Positions 25,879-34,267 of a DNA stretch of 64,000 nt are shown piece after piece. Both the position numbers and the translations under genes were made by a program. The notes beneath the pieces were generated by a model. It had not been told where the DNA came from and searched no databases. It saw nothing but the letters and a program-made list of their open reading frames with translations. This DNA comes from Paenibacillus thalictri (GTDB lineage Bacteria; Bacillota; Bacilli; Paenibacillales; NBRC-103111): assembly GCF_004307995.1 (NCBI RefSeq), contig NZ_SIRE01000002.1, positions 310,001 through 374,000 of the forward strand, written 5' to 3'. Position 1 is the first letter of the stretch, and every line of letters starts with the position of its first letter.

Positions 25879-26670
25879 TCACCTCACTAGGTCCCTTCTT
25901 CTCCCCATATCCGATTTTCCTGCCCTGCTGCCGCGTTCCGCAATAAGCCACCGGATGGCTTCCAAATGATCGCCCAAAATGAGATCACCGATCGGATCGC
26001 CCTTACGGACCGTTTTGCGCAGCGGATTCAGTCTGGCGACATTCACAAAATGCACGGCTTCAACCTTAAAACCTTTTGCGACGGCAATGGCCTGCGCCTT
26101 CGGCGGAACGGCCAGCTGCTCGAAACCGATAGCACCTGCCGTTTCCCGGCGAATCGCATGCGGTATCGCCGTCAACGAACAGCCTTTTAAATCCGGCCGG
26201 CCCAAGATGGCGTTAAGTGTATGTTTGGCCTCCACAACACGATGCACTTGCTTTTTTGAGGTTTGACCGGAGTATTGATTAAGCGCTATATCGACGCCAT
26301 GCTGCACGGCATGAACATAATGCCTCAGCTCGCGAACCGGAATGACCATGTCCGCATCAAGAAACAGCAGGATATCCCCTTTGGCCTCCCTCGCCCCTAC
26401 CGCACGGCCTACGTCGTGCCCCAGCGTTTCGGAAAAACGCAACACCTTGGCGCCAAGCCGGGCGGCCAGCTGCATCGTTTCGTCGCTTGAGCCATTGGCT
26501 ACAACGATCACTTCCGTCTTCTCGTGTATGCGGAATGCTTGACGGATGACCCCGGATAATGTTCTTCGTTCGTTAATAACGGGAATGATGACGGAAACTG
26601 CGGGCTGGCTGCTGTTCTGAGCCACCGGCCCTTGGCTCGCTTTTGCCAATCGCCTCAACTCCTGTTCCAT
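25879..26670 (-). CDS. GT2 glycosyltransferase, first gene of the leftward operon
   Basis: 263 residues from ATG 26668-26670 (AAGGG 11 nt upstream); ATGs 6 and 9 codons earlier lack RBSs, so the start is uncertain. GT2 core: VSVIIPVINERRTLSGVIRQ, TEVIVVANGSSDETM, ILLFLDADMVIPV (DxD). LGHDVGRAVGAREAKGD nearly repeats the 24705 enzyme, so the two are paralogues, this one without the tail. About 230 bp separate it from the divergent gene at 26933; the operon promoter should lie there, but no convincing box was found. Confidence 0.83.
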   Translation of the reverse strand: MEQELRRLAKASQGPVAQNSSQPAVSVIIPVINERRTLSGVIRQAFRIHEKTEVIVVANGSSDETMQLAARLGAKVLRFSETLGHDVGRAVGAREAKGDILLFLDADMVIPVRELRHYVHAVQHGVDIALNQYSGQTSKKQVHRVVEAKHTLNAILGRPDLKGCSLTAIPHAIRRETAGAIGFEQLAVPPKAQAIAVAKGFKVEAVHFVNVARLNPLRKTVRKGDPIGDLILGDHLEAIRWLIAERGSRAGKSDMGRRRDLVR

Positions 26671-26842
26671 AGGTGTTGTACCCTTCATCTGTTTCATTGT
26701 ATGTAGGTTTGCCGGGTGAGACAGGGCGTTCGTGCTGGCCCGGAAAAAAAGGCGATCAGCCCGTCCGGTCCTTTATCCCCCTGCTTGGGCCCATTTTGCT
26801 CCCTTATAGTGACAGTCATCCATAAGTGATTTGCCCTATCTG

Positions 26843-26851
26843 CATAATGTA
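26843..26851 (+). promoter_or_regulatory. Possible sigma-K -10 element before the rightward GT4
   Basis: CATAATGTA matches CATANNNTA, 82 bp before the ATG at 26933, but no AC is found 16-17 nt upstream. Weak, recorded because two other promoters of the region match better. Confidence 0.3.
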
Positions 26852-26932
26852 TTAATGTTAGTGTCCAGCAAGTTAAGGGCAGCCCATCAATCCGCAGGCC
26901 ATAAACAAAGAGAGCATATAAGGAGGCATCCC

Positions 26933-28303
26933 ATGAAAAAGCGGAAGCTTAGACTCGGAAAAAGAAAATCCGCGTTCCTCAAAAAGAAACGGATCGCAAG
27001 AAGGAAGTCGGGACGCAAGCCGGTGCGCAAAATAAGACGCAGGCTGAAAAGACGCATGACGCATAGAAAATCCAAACTTCGCTTAAAAAGGCGGGGATTG
27101 AAAAAAAGGAAAAAAACAAAGGTCCGCAAGCGGCGGGTAAAACGCCATCGGCTCCACTCCGCCCCGGCACCCGAGCCGGCCGGACCGGAGCTGCACAGCG
27201 GCGTGAATCTGGTTGGCTACAACCGCGCGGAAATGGGGCTGGGCGAAGGCTGCCGCTTCTTGGCAAGATCGCTGGAGAGCGCCGGAGTTCCTTTTGGCAT
27301 CAACAACTTCGAATACGGCAATTCGTCCCGCATGGGCGATTTATCATGGGCTCACAAGGAACAGGACGGCAGTCCGCATCGCGTCAATCTGTTCCATATC
27401 AACGGCGATCAGATGAGGTATATCCGCGCTCATTATGGGCCTTCGTTATTCGAGCATCGTTATAACATCGGTTATTGGGCATGGGAATTAACCGAACTGC
27501 CCGATGAATGGGCCGATGGATTTGAATGGCTCCAGGAAATTTGGGCGCCGACCGAATTCGTCAGAGATGCAATCGCCAAAAAATCGCCGTTGCCCGTGCT
27601 CACCATGCCCTACGGCATTCGAATCGATACGGCGTTCGACAGCGGCGAGATCCGCTCGCGTTACGGCCTGCCCGGCGACAAATTCCTGTTTTTGTCGATG
27701 TATGACATTCACAGCACCGCGCTTAGGAAAAATCCGTACGGCTCCATTCAAGCGTTTAAAACAGCCTTCGACCCGGGCAGAACGGACGTCGGGCTGGTCG
27801 TTAAAGTGAACAACAGCAAAACAAATCCGGCCGAAGTCGAGCAGCTGAGAAATGAATTGGCCGGTTATCCCAACATTTATCTGCTCGATGCCACGCTTCC
27901 GCGCAACGAAACTTACGCGCTGATTGACGCCTGCGACGCTTACGTCTCGCTGCACCGCTCGGAAGGTTTCGGTTCGGTCATGGTGGAATCTATGTATCTT
28001 GGCAAACCGGTTGTCGGCACATTGTGGTCGGGAAATACCGATTATATGAATCATGAAAACTGCTGTCCTGTCGGGTATGAGCTGGTCGTGATCGGCGAAG
28101 GCTCCGGTCCTTACAAGCCAAATCAGACTTGGGCCAGTCCCGATGTTGAGCAGGCTGCCAGACATATGCAGCGGCTTGTCGTTGACGAAGGCTGGCGCAG
28201 CATCATTGCGGCACGTGGTCAAGCAACGATCCGCAGCCAATTCTCCCCCGAAGTATCGGGAGCGAAGATCAGGCATAGGCTGACCGAATTGGGGCTGCTG
28301 TAA
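26933..28303 (+). CDS. GT4 glycosyltransferase with 70-residue protamine-like tail (copy 1)
   Basis: 456 residues. ATG 26933-26935 has AGGAGG 6 nt upstream. Residues 1-72 are almost pure Lys/Arg with few other residues (KKRKLRLGKRKSAFLKKKR; RGLKKRKKTKVRKRRVKRHR), then a Pro/Ala hinge. Residues 85-456 are a GT4 domain: GVNLVGYNRAEMGLGEGCRF, YNIGYWAWELTELPDEW, PYGIRIDTAFD, LHRSEGFGSVMVESMYLGKP (nucleotide-sugar E-x7-E loop), GTLWSGNTDYM. The only rightward transferase of the cluster and close paralogue of 29150-30559. No signal peptide. Sugar donor unknown. Confidence 0.85.
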   Translation: MKKRKLRLGKRKSAFLKKKRIARRKSGRKPVRKIRRRLKRRMTHRKSKLRLKRRGLKKRKKTKVRKRRVKRHRLHSAPAPEPAGPELHSGVNLVGYNRAEMGLGEGCRFLARSLESAGVPFGINNFEYGNSSRMGDLSWAHKEQDGSPHRVNLFHINGDQMRYIRAHYGPSLFEHRYNIGYWAWELTELPDEWADGFEWLQEIWAPTEFVRDAIAKKSPLPVLTMPYGIRIDTAFDSGEIRSRYGLPGDKFLFLSMYDIHSTALRKNPYGSIQAFKTAFDPGRTDVGLVVKVNNSKTNPAEVEQLRNELAGYPNIYLLDATLPRNETYALIDACDAYVSLHRSEGFGSVMVESMYLGKPVVGTLWSGNTDYMNHENCCPVGYELVVIGEGSGPYKPNQTWASPDVEQAARHMQRLVVDEGWRSIIAARGQATIRSQFSPEVSGAKIRHRLTELGLL

Positions 28304-28345
28304 GGCCGGAGGCCGGGACCCTCGAATAAAATAAAGAAACATACG

Positions 28346-28402
28346 CAAAAACGGGCTGTTCCCAAGGTCATTAAACCGACCCTGGAACAGCCCGCTTTCA
28401 TT
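28346..28402. terminator. Bidirectional terminator between convergent genes
   Basis: CGGGCTGTTCC (28351-28361) pairs with GGAACAGCCCG (28383-28393). T-rich CTTTCATTT follows on the plus strand and TTTTTGCG on the minus strand. It serves the GT4 gene (+) and probably the 28463 gene (-). Confidence 0.65.
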
Positions 28403-28462
28403 TCCTTGTCAGTCCGGAATCGGATAAGCGACCGGCAGAAAAGGAGCTACAGCTTTTTACAA

Positions 28463-28855
28463 TTAAGGGTTAGAGTTCAAATCCTTGTCGCGGAACATTT
28501 CGTCGGCGAACACCGGCAAAGTGATTGCAGGGCCAAGAATAGGGTTATAATGAAGCTCTACGTATGGCGCCATGTGCTGATTCGACAAGCGGATTTCAAC
28601 TTCAAAGCTTGTTGCGGCATTCAGCATGGTTTGCTCGCCTGGAGCAAAACCGTTGAGAAATACGACGGTATTGTTGGAATTGACGCTGCCGACCCCGGAA
28701 TCAAAAATCACCGTTTTTACTCCGGTTGTCGTATCCCAAACAATAAACCGGTACGTTTGCGGGTCAGGGTTTCTGTTATTAATGCTAAGCTGCACATTTG
28801 TCGTAGTATTGGCCGGCTTCAATACGGAAGCTGTGGAATAAACAAATACTGCCAA
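28463..28855 (-). CDS. Probable small spore-surface protein, TTG start
   Basis: 130 residues. TTG at 28853-28855 follows GAGGAGGAG by 6-7 nt and starts the protein-like part (MAVFVYSTASVLKPANTTTN); a longer frame upstream crosses a terminator and has no RBS. Thr/Asn/Ser-rich and beta-rich (NVQLSINNRNPDPQTYRFIV; FNGFAPGEQTMLNAATSFEV-like); no Cys, signal peptide or membrane segment. It resembles small structural coat or exosporium proteins in composition, and its Thr/Asn content would suit glycosylation by the flanking GT4 enzymes, between whose convergent genes it lies. Family not recognised. Confidence 0.65.
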   Translation of the reverse strand: MAVFVYSTASVLKPANTTTNVQLSINNRNPDPQTYRFIVWDTTTGVKTVIFDSGVGSVNSNNTVVFLNGFAPGEQTMLNAATSFEVEIRLSNQHMAPYVELHYNPILGPAITLPVFADEMFRDKDLNSNP

Positions 28856-29093
28856 ATGAATCTCCTCCTCTTTCAATAAAATGGGCATACATCTGGATAG
28901 TGCGCGCATAACGGAAAGCGGCCCTGAGACTGCCGAAGTTTGGCCTGTGCCTCGCATTCGTGCACTATCTACGATTATCATATTCCGGCGAATTCGATTG
29001 GACAGGGCTGCTTGACCAAGATAGACATCCATTTTCGCTGTATACGGAATCCCGTTTGAAGGCGCAGCTTCCGTGCGGATGCGTCCGGCGCCA

Positions 29094-29130
29094 AACAAAG
29101 CTGCAAGCGCCAGGCGCTTGCAGCTTTGTT
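29094..29130 (-). terminator. Strong hairpin after the leftward GT4 gene
   Basis: A perfect 17-bp stem (AACAAAGCTGCAAGCGC with its complement) around a 3-nt loop, 20 bp after the GT4 stop at 29150. Leftward it ends GCTTTGTTTGG. It separates the 28463 gene from the GT4 gene; 28856-29093 holds no other gene. Confidence 0.7.
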
Positions 29131-29149
29131 CTGAAATATCAACTTGTCT

Positions 29150-30559
29150 TTACCACAATCCGAGGGTGGCAAGCCGCTGCTTGATTTTTTCGCCGACCGC
29201 CTGAGGCGAATAGTCGGTACGGATCGTGATTTGCCCGTTTAAGGCAATTTTATGCCTCCACTCCGGTTCATTAACTAACGTGCGCATATAGGAAGCGGCA
29301 TGACCGATATCGGCTTCGGCCCACAATTGATGCTCTTGATTGAAATAAGAACCTCCGCTTTCGCCGACCTGCACCAAACGGTAATGGACGGGACACGAAT
29401 TATCTTCATTCATAAAATCCGTATTGCCGGACCAGTTGGTCCCTATGACCGGTTTGCCCAAATACATTGCTTCCGCAAGTCCGAGTCCAAAGCCCTCCGA
29501 CCGGTGCAGCGATACGTAGCAATCCGAGCAATGAAGCAAAGCATTCACTTCGGGTCTGGACAACACCCGATCGACAATGTGAATGTTAGAATATCCGTCG
29601 ATCATTTGACGGAGCGTCTCCAGATGTTCCGGCTGCTCGTCGACATGGCTTACCTTCAGCACGAGACCGACCTTCTGATCGTCCTTGTTAAACGCCGTTT
29701 TAAACGCCTCGATCACGGCATTCGGGTTTTTCCTGCGGGGATCGCTCATGACGTCGTACATGGCCAAAAACAGGAATCGGTCATGAGGCAACCCGAAGCT
29801 ATCCCGGTTCAAGCTGTAATCGACATCGACTTCAATGCCATGCGGAATCCGGATCACCGGAACCGGAGAACGTTTGGCGAAGCTTTGCTGGACAAAATGA
29901 GTCGGCACCCATACTTCCTGCACCCATTGGAAGCCCCCAACGTCTTCTTCCCTCATATCGGGCAGTTCCCAATGCCAATAGCCGATGTTATACCGGCGAT
30001 GAAACGCACCCTCTCCTAGGCGGGCCCGCAGTCCTTCCAACGCATCGGGATTCAGATGGATCAGATTCGTCCGGTAGATCGGGTCGGGCATTTCTTTATG
30101 TGCCCAGGACAAATCGTTATTCGAAACCGTGGTCGTATAATTGATAATGCCAAACGGCATTCCCGATCGCTCTATCGCTCTTGCCGCAAGCCGGGCCGAT
30201 TCGCCAAGACCGATTTCCGCACGGGAGAACCCGATCAGGTTAATCCCTTTGGGCAACTCAGGCTCCAGCGGGGGAGGCGGCGGGGCCGGAGGGGCTTTGC
30301 GTCTGCGAGCGCGACGGCTCTTGTGTTTCCATTTCGCCTTCCGGTTTCTTCTGAGCTTTCTTTTCAGCCGTTTGCCGCGTTTTGTCTTTCTTCTGGCGGA
30401 TCTGGATTTTTTGCGGAATTTGCTTGATTTTTTCAATCTTGATTTTTTCCGCGCACTGCCTTTGCGTCTAGACTTTTTCTTCAGTCTCAGCTTTACCGAC
30501 GATTTTTTGCTCTTGCGGCTTTTTTTCTTTCTTGTGCCGCGTCCGGTTGATTTAGACAT
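29150..30559 (-). CDS. GT4 glycosyltransferase with 90-residue Ser/Lys/Arg tail (copy 2)
   Basis: 469 residues. Residues 1-90 are Ser/Lys/Arg repeats (KKKSRKSKKSSVKLRLKKKS; SRLKKSSKFRKKSRSARRKT) followed by a polyproline hinge (APPAPPPPP). The composition recalls the SK/SR-rich region of coat protein CotG, a target of the CotH kinase. Residues 100-469 are a GT4 domain very like the 26933 product (GINLIGFSRAEIGLGESARL, YNIGYWHWELPDM, LHRSEGFGLGLAEAMYLGKP, GTNWSGNTDFM). It starts 32 bp after the sugar-nucleotide gene at 30591 and is probably co-transcribed with it. Confidence 0.86.
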   Translation of the reverse strand: MSKSTGRGTRKKKSRKSKKSSVKLRLKKKSRRKGSARKKSRLKKSSKFRKKSRSARRKTKRGKRLKRKLRRNRKAKWKHKSRRARRRKAPPAPPPPPLEPELPKGINLIGFSRAEIGLGESARLAARAIERSGMPFGIINYTTTVSNNDLSWAHKEMPDPIYRTNLIHLNPDALEGLRARLGEGAFHRRYNIGYWHWELPDMREEDVGGFQWVQEVWVPTHFVQQSFAKRSPVPVIRIPHGIEVDVDYSLNRDSFGLPHDRFLFLAMYDVMSDPRRKNPNAVIEAFKTAFNKDDQKVGLVLKVSHVDEQPEHLETLRQMIDGYSNIHIVDRVLSRPEVNALLHCSDCYVSLHRSEGFGLGLAEAMYLGKPVIGTNWSGNTDFMNEDNSCPVHYRLVQVGESGGSYFNQEHQLWAEADIGHAASYMRTLVNEPEWRHKIALNGQITIRTDYSPQAVGEKIKQRLATLGLW

Positions 30560-30590
30560 GATGTCATCCTTTCCCTATACGGATTTTAAT

Positions 30591-31541
30591 TTATGGCTGC
30601 GAGCGCCAATATTGAAGCAAGTCTTCCATCGTTTGTTCAAATGGAATTTCCGGCTTCCAGCCGGTTTGCTGATGAAACTTGCTGTAATCCCCAAGCAGAA
30701 TCTCCACGTCGGAGGGCCGCAGACGCGCCGGATCCTCTTCCACCGTAATTTGCACCTTGCTGTACGACAGCAGCTTGTGAAGCACCTCTTCGATCGTGTA
30801 GCACGTGCCCGAAGCGATGTTGTAGGTTTCGCCGACGACTCCTTTTTCCAGAGCCAGCCAATAAGCTCGGACCACATCGCGTACATCCGTGAAATCCCGC
30901 TTCGCCTGCAAGTTGCCGACATGAATCACAGGGTCTTTTTTGCCTTTTTCGATATCGGCGATTTGTTTGGCAAAGTTGGATGTAACGAAATTCTCGCCCC
31001 GGCGGGGTCCGGTGTGGTTAAATGTGCGGGTCATGACCGTTTTCAAACCGTAGCTTTTAAAATATTGATAGCCCAAATATTCTTGAGCCACTTTGGAAAT
31101 CGCGTACGGGCTTAACGGGCGAATCGGATTGGTCTCCTTGATCGGTACTTCGTCGGGATTCACATGCCCATACTCTTCGCTTGAGCAGGCCAGCTGAATT
31201 TTACAGTCGATGCCTAAACGGCGAATCGCCTCAAAAATATTGACCTCGCCTGCCACGTTGTTGTGGATCGTATCAATAGGAGAATTCCAGGACGTCGGAA
31301 CAAAGCTTTGGGCGGCAAGGTGAAAAATAAGATCCGGCTTGGCGTCTTCGATCAGCGTTTCAACCGAAAACGGGTCTCTCAGCTCGCATTCCACCAAATG
31401 GATATCGTCAAGAAGGTGCTGGATATGATTCATCCTGCTCCGGTGGCGGATCGTCCCGTATACCTCTACTCCCTTTTGCAATAAAAATTCAGCCATATGG
31501 CTGCCGACAAACCCGGAAATACCTGTGATCAGTGCTTTCAT
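30591..31541 (-). CDS. GDP-6-deoxy-mannose reductase or GDP-mannose 4,6-dehydratase family protein
   Basis: 316 residues from ATG 31539-31541 (AAGGAGG upstream); longer frames lack a RBS. Extended SDR: GISGFVGSH (NAD(P) loop, 7-15), SSEEYG, and the catalytic YAISK (YxxxK). FNHTGPRRGENFVTSNFAKQ and VGNLQAKRDFTDVRDVVRAY resemble RMD (GDP-4-keto-6-deoxymannose reductase) more than classical GMD. With ManC nearby it points to GDP-D-rhamnose or a related 6-deoxyhexose; the canonical dehydratase partner is not in the window, so it could also act as a dehydratase. The GT4 gene at 29150 follows. Confidence 0.8.
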   Translation of the reverse strand: MKALITGISGFVGSHMAEFLLQKGVEVYGTIRHRSRMNHIQHLLDDIHLVECELRDPFSVETLIEDAKPDLIFHLAAQSFVPTSWNSPIDTIHNNVAGEVNIFEAIRRLGIDCKIQLACSSEEYGHVNPDEVPIKETNPIRPLSPYAISKVAQEYLGYQYFKSYGLKTVMTRTFNHTGPRRGENFVTSNFAKQIADIEKGKKDPVIHVGNLQAKRDFTDVRDVVRAYWLALEKGVVGETYNIASGTCYTIEEVLHKLLSYSKVQITVEEDPARLRPSDVEILLGDYSKFHQQTGWKPEIPFEQTMEDLLQYWRSQP

Positions 31542-31903
31542 TATGAGCGCATTCCTCCTTAAAAACTTTTTGCAGAGAAGAAGAGAATTAATCGTCATAC
31601 CGTGCTGCTGAGCCTGTAGACTGTGCCCTGCTAAAATAGTATGCTTGCCGTCATCAGGACATATGGACACCTAACCCGTGCAAGCTAAAATTGGCGTTCG
31701 CCCTGCCTTGCCGGGCAAAAGAAAAACCGTCCGGTATACGGGGAATCCCTACTCCATCGCACAAGAAAAAAACCTAGCGGAGCAATCACCGCTAGGCGCT
31801 TATTATTGTATTGTAAGTTACTTTTTGTAAATTTCCAGGAAGGAGTATGGAAACGATTTGCATCGCCGGAGCAGCCGGATTTCCTTGCGGATAGCCCAAC
31901 CCT
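31542..31903. other. Intergenic gap between manC and the RMD-like gene
   Basis: 362 bp. Contains the manC-operon terminator (31765-31797) and must hold the promoter of the RMD-like/GT4 pair. A minus-strand CATACTATT at 31635-31643 is one base off the sigma-K -10, without a good -35. No gene. Confidence 0.45.
31765..31797 (-). terminator. Terminator of the rml-manC genes
   Basis: Leftward, CCTAGCGG and CCGCTAGG form an 8-bp stem with an 8-nt loop, followed by TTTTTTTCTT. Textbook rho-independent form, 107 bp after the manC stop. Confidence 0.85.
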
Positions 31904-32926
31904 TTATGACGGAAATTCGCTTCCGTTCAGTGCCTCCAGCATTTTCTTGAGCGTCTGCTCCTCCGACTTCGCGCATACAAGCACGCCTTTGGATGTAGAC
32001 ACCACGATTAAATCCCGGACTCCGATCATAATGACATTCTGGGTTTCGGAATAGACGATATTGCCGTTGGACCGGTCGATATGAATCGGGCCGTGCGCAA
32101 TGTTGCCTTCCTTGTCGGAGTGGAACAATCTCTCCAGGGCAGTCCATGAGCCTACGTCGTCCCATTCGAATTGCGCCGGAATGCAATAAATCTGATCGGC
32201 TTTCTCCAGTATCGCGTAATCGACCGATATTTTCTGCAGCCCCGGATACACACTTTCCGGATCGTTCACATGGTCCTCCAGAAGTTTCCACATTTCCGGC
32301 GCGTGCAGCTTCATATAATGGGCCACCGTCGAAGGCTTCCACACGAAAATACCGCAGTTCCAGTACACATGAGGCATACCCGCGAGTTGTTCCGCTCTGG
32401 CGGCGTCGGGTTTCTCGATGAAAGCTTTCACCTTGTGCACACCGTCTTGATGTTGTTCCGTCTTCAAGTAACCGTAACCCGTCTCCGCTCTGGTCGGTAC
32501 GACGCCAAGCGTCACGATCGCATGGTCGTCCCGCGCCAGCTCAACTGCGGCGCGAAGCGCCTTAATCAACGCCTCGTCGTCGCCGACGAAATGATCGGAA
32601 GGCACGGTGACGAAGGGTTCGTCCATTCCTTCCTGTAAAAAACGCAATGCGGTTAAAGCAATAGATGGACCGGTATCCTTCTGCTCAGGTTCGACAATCA
32701 GCCTGAGCGGGTCGAGCTCGGGAAGCTGCTCCTGGACAAGCGGCACATATTTCTGCACCGTAGCGATATAAATCCCGTCACGGTCCACCTGACCGGCAAA
32801 ACGCCGGTAAGTGGACTGCAGCATCGTTTCCTCCGACGTTAGCGAAAGAAACTGCTTGGGCTTTTCATCGCTGCTTCTTGGCCAAAACCGGCTCCCCTTC
32901 CCCCCGGCCATAATCACTACCTTCAT
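31904..32926 (-). CDS. manC: Mannose-1-phosphate guanylyltransferase
   Basis: 340 residues. Nucleotide-binding MAGGKGSRFWPRSSDEKPKQ (7-26), VPSDHFVGDD (metal-binding DH region), GYGYLKTE, FIEKPD and a C-terminal FEWDDVGSWTALERL. It makes GDP-mannose from mannose-1-phosphate and GTP. Single-function length (no PMI domain). Last gene of the rml-manC run, 18 bp after the RmlC-like gene. GDP-mannose would feed the RMD-like enzyme and possibly mannosyltransferases of the cluster. Confidence 0.92.
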   Translation of the reverse strand: MKVVIMAGGKGSRFWPRSSDEKPKQFLSLTSEETMLQSTYRRFAGQVDRDGIYIATVQKYVPLVQEQLPELDPLRLIVEPEQKDTGPSIALTALRFLQEGMDEPFVTVPSDHFVGDDEALIKALRAAVELARDDHAIVTLGVVPTRAETGYGYLKTEQHQDGVHKVKAFIEKPDAARAEQLAGMPHVYWNCGIFVWKPSTVAHYMKLHAPEMWKLLEDHVNDPESVYPGLQKISVDYAILEKADQIYCIPAQFEWDDVGSWTALERLFHSDKEGNIAHGPIHIDRSNGNIVYSETQNVIMIGVRDLIVVSTSKGVLVCAKSEEQTLKKMLEALNGSEFPS

Positions 32927-32944
32927 GACATCCCCTCCCGGATC

Positions 32945-33400
32945 TTAACGAAATTTGGTTTGCCATTGAAAGCCGATATCCGGGTCGTCATACGCAATCC
33001 GGTATTCGTCGGGCCGAGCCGGATCGTACGCCATATTCGTAAAATAAACGATAACAGCCGGAACGTGGCCTAACACACGATAACCGTGCGCCACTCCACG
33101 CGGTATAAACAGCAAATACGGGTTCTGCTCCCCCATATAAAAAGTATCAGTCTGCTTGTAGGTAGGCGACTCCGCCCGTAAGTCGTGAAGCACGACCTGC
33201 GCGTTGCCGCTCGGAAAAAACCAAATATCGTCCTGTTGCTCATGGTAATGAAACGCTTTGATTACGCCGGGGTAACTCATTGAAATGGACGCCTGGCCGA
33301 AATGGCCGTAGATGAGGTCGTCTTCACGCAATATTTCCATAAAATAACCGCGGTCGTCGCAGTGTTTAATGAGCGGTTTCTTGGTAACTCCGTTTATCAT
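32945..33400 (-). CDS. rfbC: dTDP-4-dehydrorhamnose 3,5-epimerase family protein
   Basis: 151 residues, shorter than classical RmlC (about 180). Cupin fold with the RmlC signatures DDRGYFMEILREDD (15-28), PGVIKAFHYHEQQDDIWF (catalytic His in the HYHE segment) and FIPRGVAHGYRVLG. It probably performs step 3 of dTDP-L-rhamnose synthesis; being short it could instead be a 3- or 5-only epimerase giving another deoxysugar. Between rfbD and manC, gaps of 18 bp each. Confidence 0.83.
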   Translation of the reverse strand: MINGVTKKPLIKHCDDRGYFMEILREDDLIYGHFGQASISMSYPGVIKAFHYHEQQDDIWFFPSGNAQVVLHDLRAESPTYKQTDTFYMGEQNPYLLFIPRGVAHGYRVLGHVPAVIVYFTNMAYDPARPDEYRIAYDDPDIGFQWQTKFR

Positions 33401-33418
33401 ATTGTATCCTCCTCGGCT

Positions 33419-34267
33419 TCATCTTTCCAGGTCGTTACAAATAAAATCGTGCAGCGCCGATTTCCAGTCCCGAATGCGGGTTAAGCCGCTGTTGCGGATG
33501 GCCGTATCGTCAAAAGCCGAGTTATCCGGTCTGGCGGCCGGCAGTGAAAATGCCGCGGCGCTAACCGGTTTAAGCGTAACGCCGTTGATTTCCGCCGCCC
33601 GTAATATTTCCTGGGCGAATTCGTAGCGGCTGCAGCTGCCCCGGTTCGAAGCGTGATACACGCCGAACAGATCGGTGCAGATTAATTCCGCAACAAAAAG
33701 AGCCAAGTCGTACGTATAGGTCGGCGAACCGTATTGATCGCTCACCATCGTAAGCGAGGGCTGCTTTCCCGCAAGCTCAAGCACCTTTTTCACAAAATTG
33801 TTGCCATGCTTGCCGTACAGCCAGGAGGTACGTACGATATAAAACCGCTCGCAAGCGATCTCCACGAACTTTTCCCCATGCAGCTTGGATTTGCCGTAGA
33901 TACTTAGCGGATTCGTCCGGTCTGATTCCGAGTATAACCCTTCTTTGGTGCCGTCAAACACGTAGTCCGTGCTGATATAGACCATTTTGGCTCCCGCCTT
34001 TTGCGCTGCAAGAGCTACATTGCGGGTGCCGTACGAGTTAATCATATATGCGTCCTCCGGATGCCCTTCCGCCTGGTCCACCTGAGTATAAGCTGCGGCA
34101 TGGATGACAACGTCAGGCTGCGTTTCCACGATAAGCCGCACGACTGCTTCCTCGTCCCTCACATCCAGCTGCTGCCGGGTATACGGCAGCAGCTCGTGGA
34201 CCGGACCCAGCACACGGATCAAATCGCGGCCCAACTGGCCGCCCGCACCGGTAATTGCGATCTTCAC
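33419..34267 (-). CDS. rfbD: dTDP-4-dehydrorhamnose reductase
   Basis: 282 residues, GTG start overlapping the rfbB stop (GTGA). GAGGQLGRDL is the NADPH loop; STDYVFDGTKEG and YGKSKLHGE carry the catalytic Ser/Thr and YxxxK residues; TSWLYG and VSDQYGSPTY are family hallmarks. Reduces dTDP-4-keto-L-rhamnose to dTDP-L-rhamnose. Confidence 0.93.
   Translation of the reverse strand: MKIAITGAGGQLGRDLIRVLGPVHELLPYTRQQLDVRDEEAVVRLIVETQPDVVIHAAAYTQVDQAEGHPEDAYMINSYGTRNVALAAQKAGAKMVYISTDYVFDGTKEGLYSESDRTNPLSIYGKSKLHGEKFVEIACERFYIVRTSWLYGKHGNNFVKKVLELAGKQPSLTMVSDQYGSPTYTYDLALFVAELICTDLFGVYHASNRGSCSRYEFAQEILRAAEINGVTLKPVSAAAFSLPAARPDNSAFDDTAIRNSGLTRIRDWKSALHDFICNDLER

Noticed and set aside
28856..29098. 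N-terminal extension of the 130-residue protein to 211 residues
   Set aside because: The extension lacks a RBS, begins at a strong hairpin and has unlike composition; a TTG with a good RBS starts the protein-like part.
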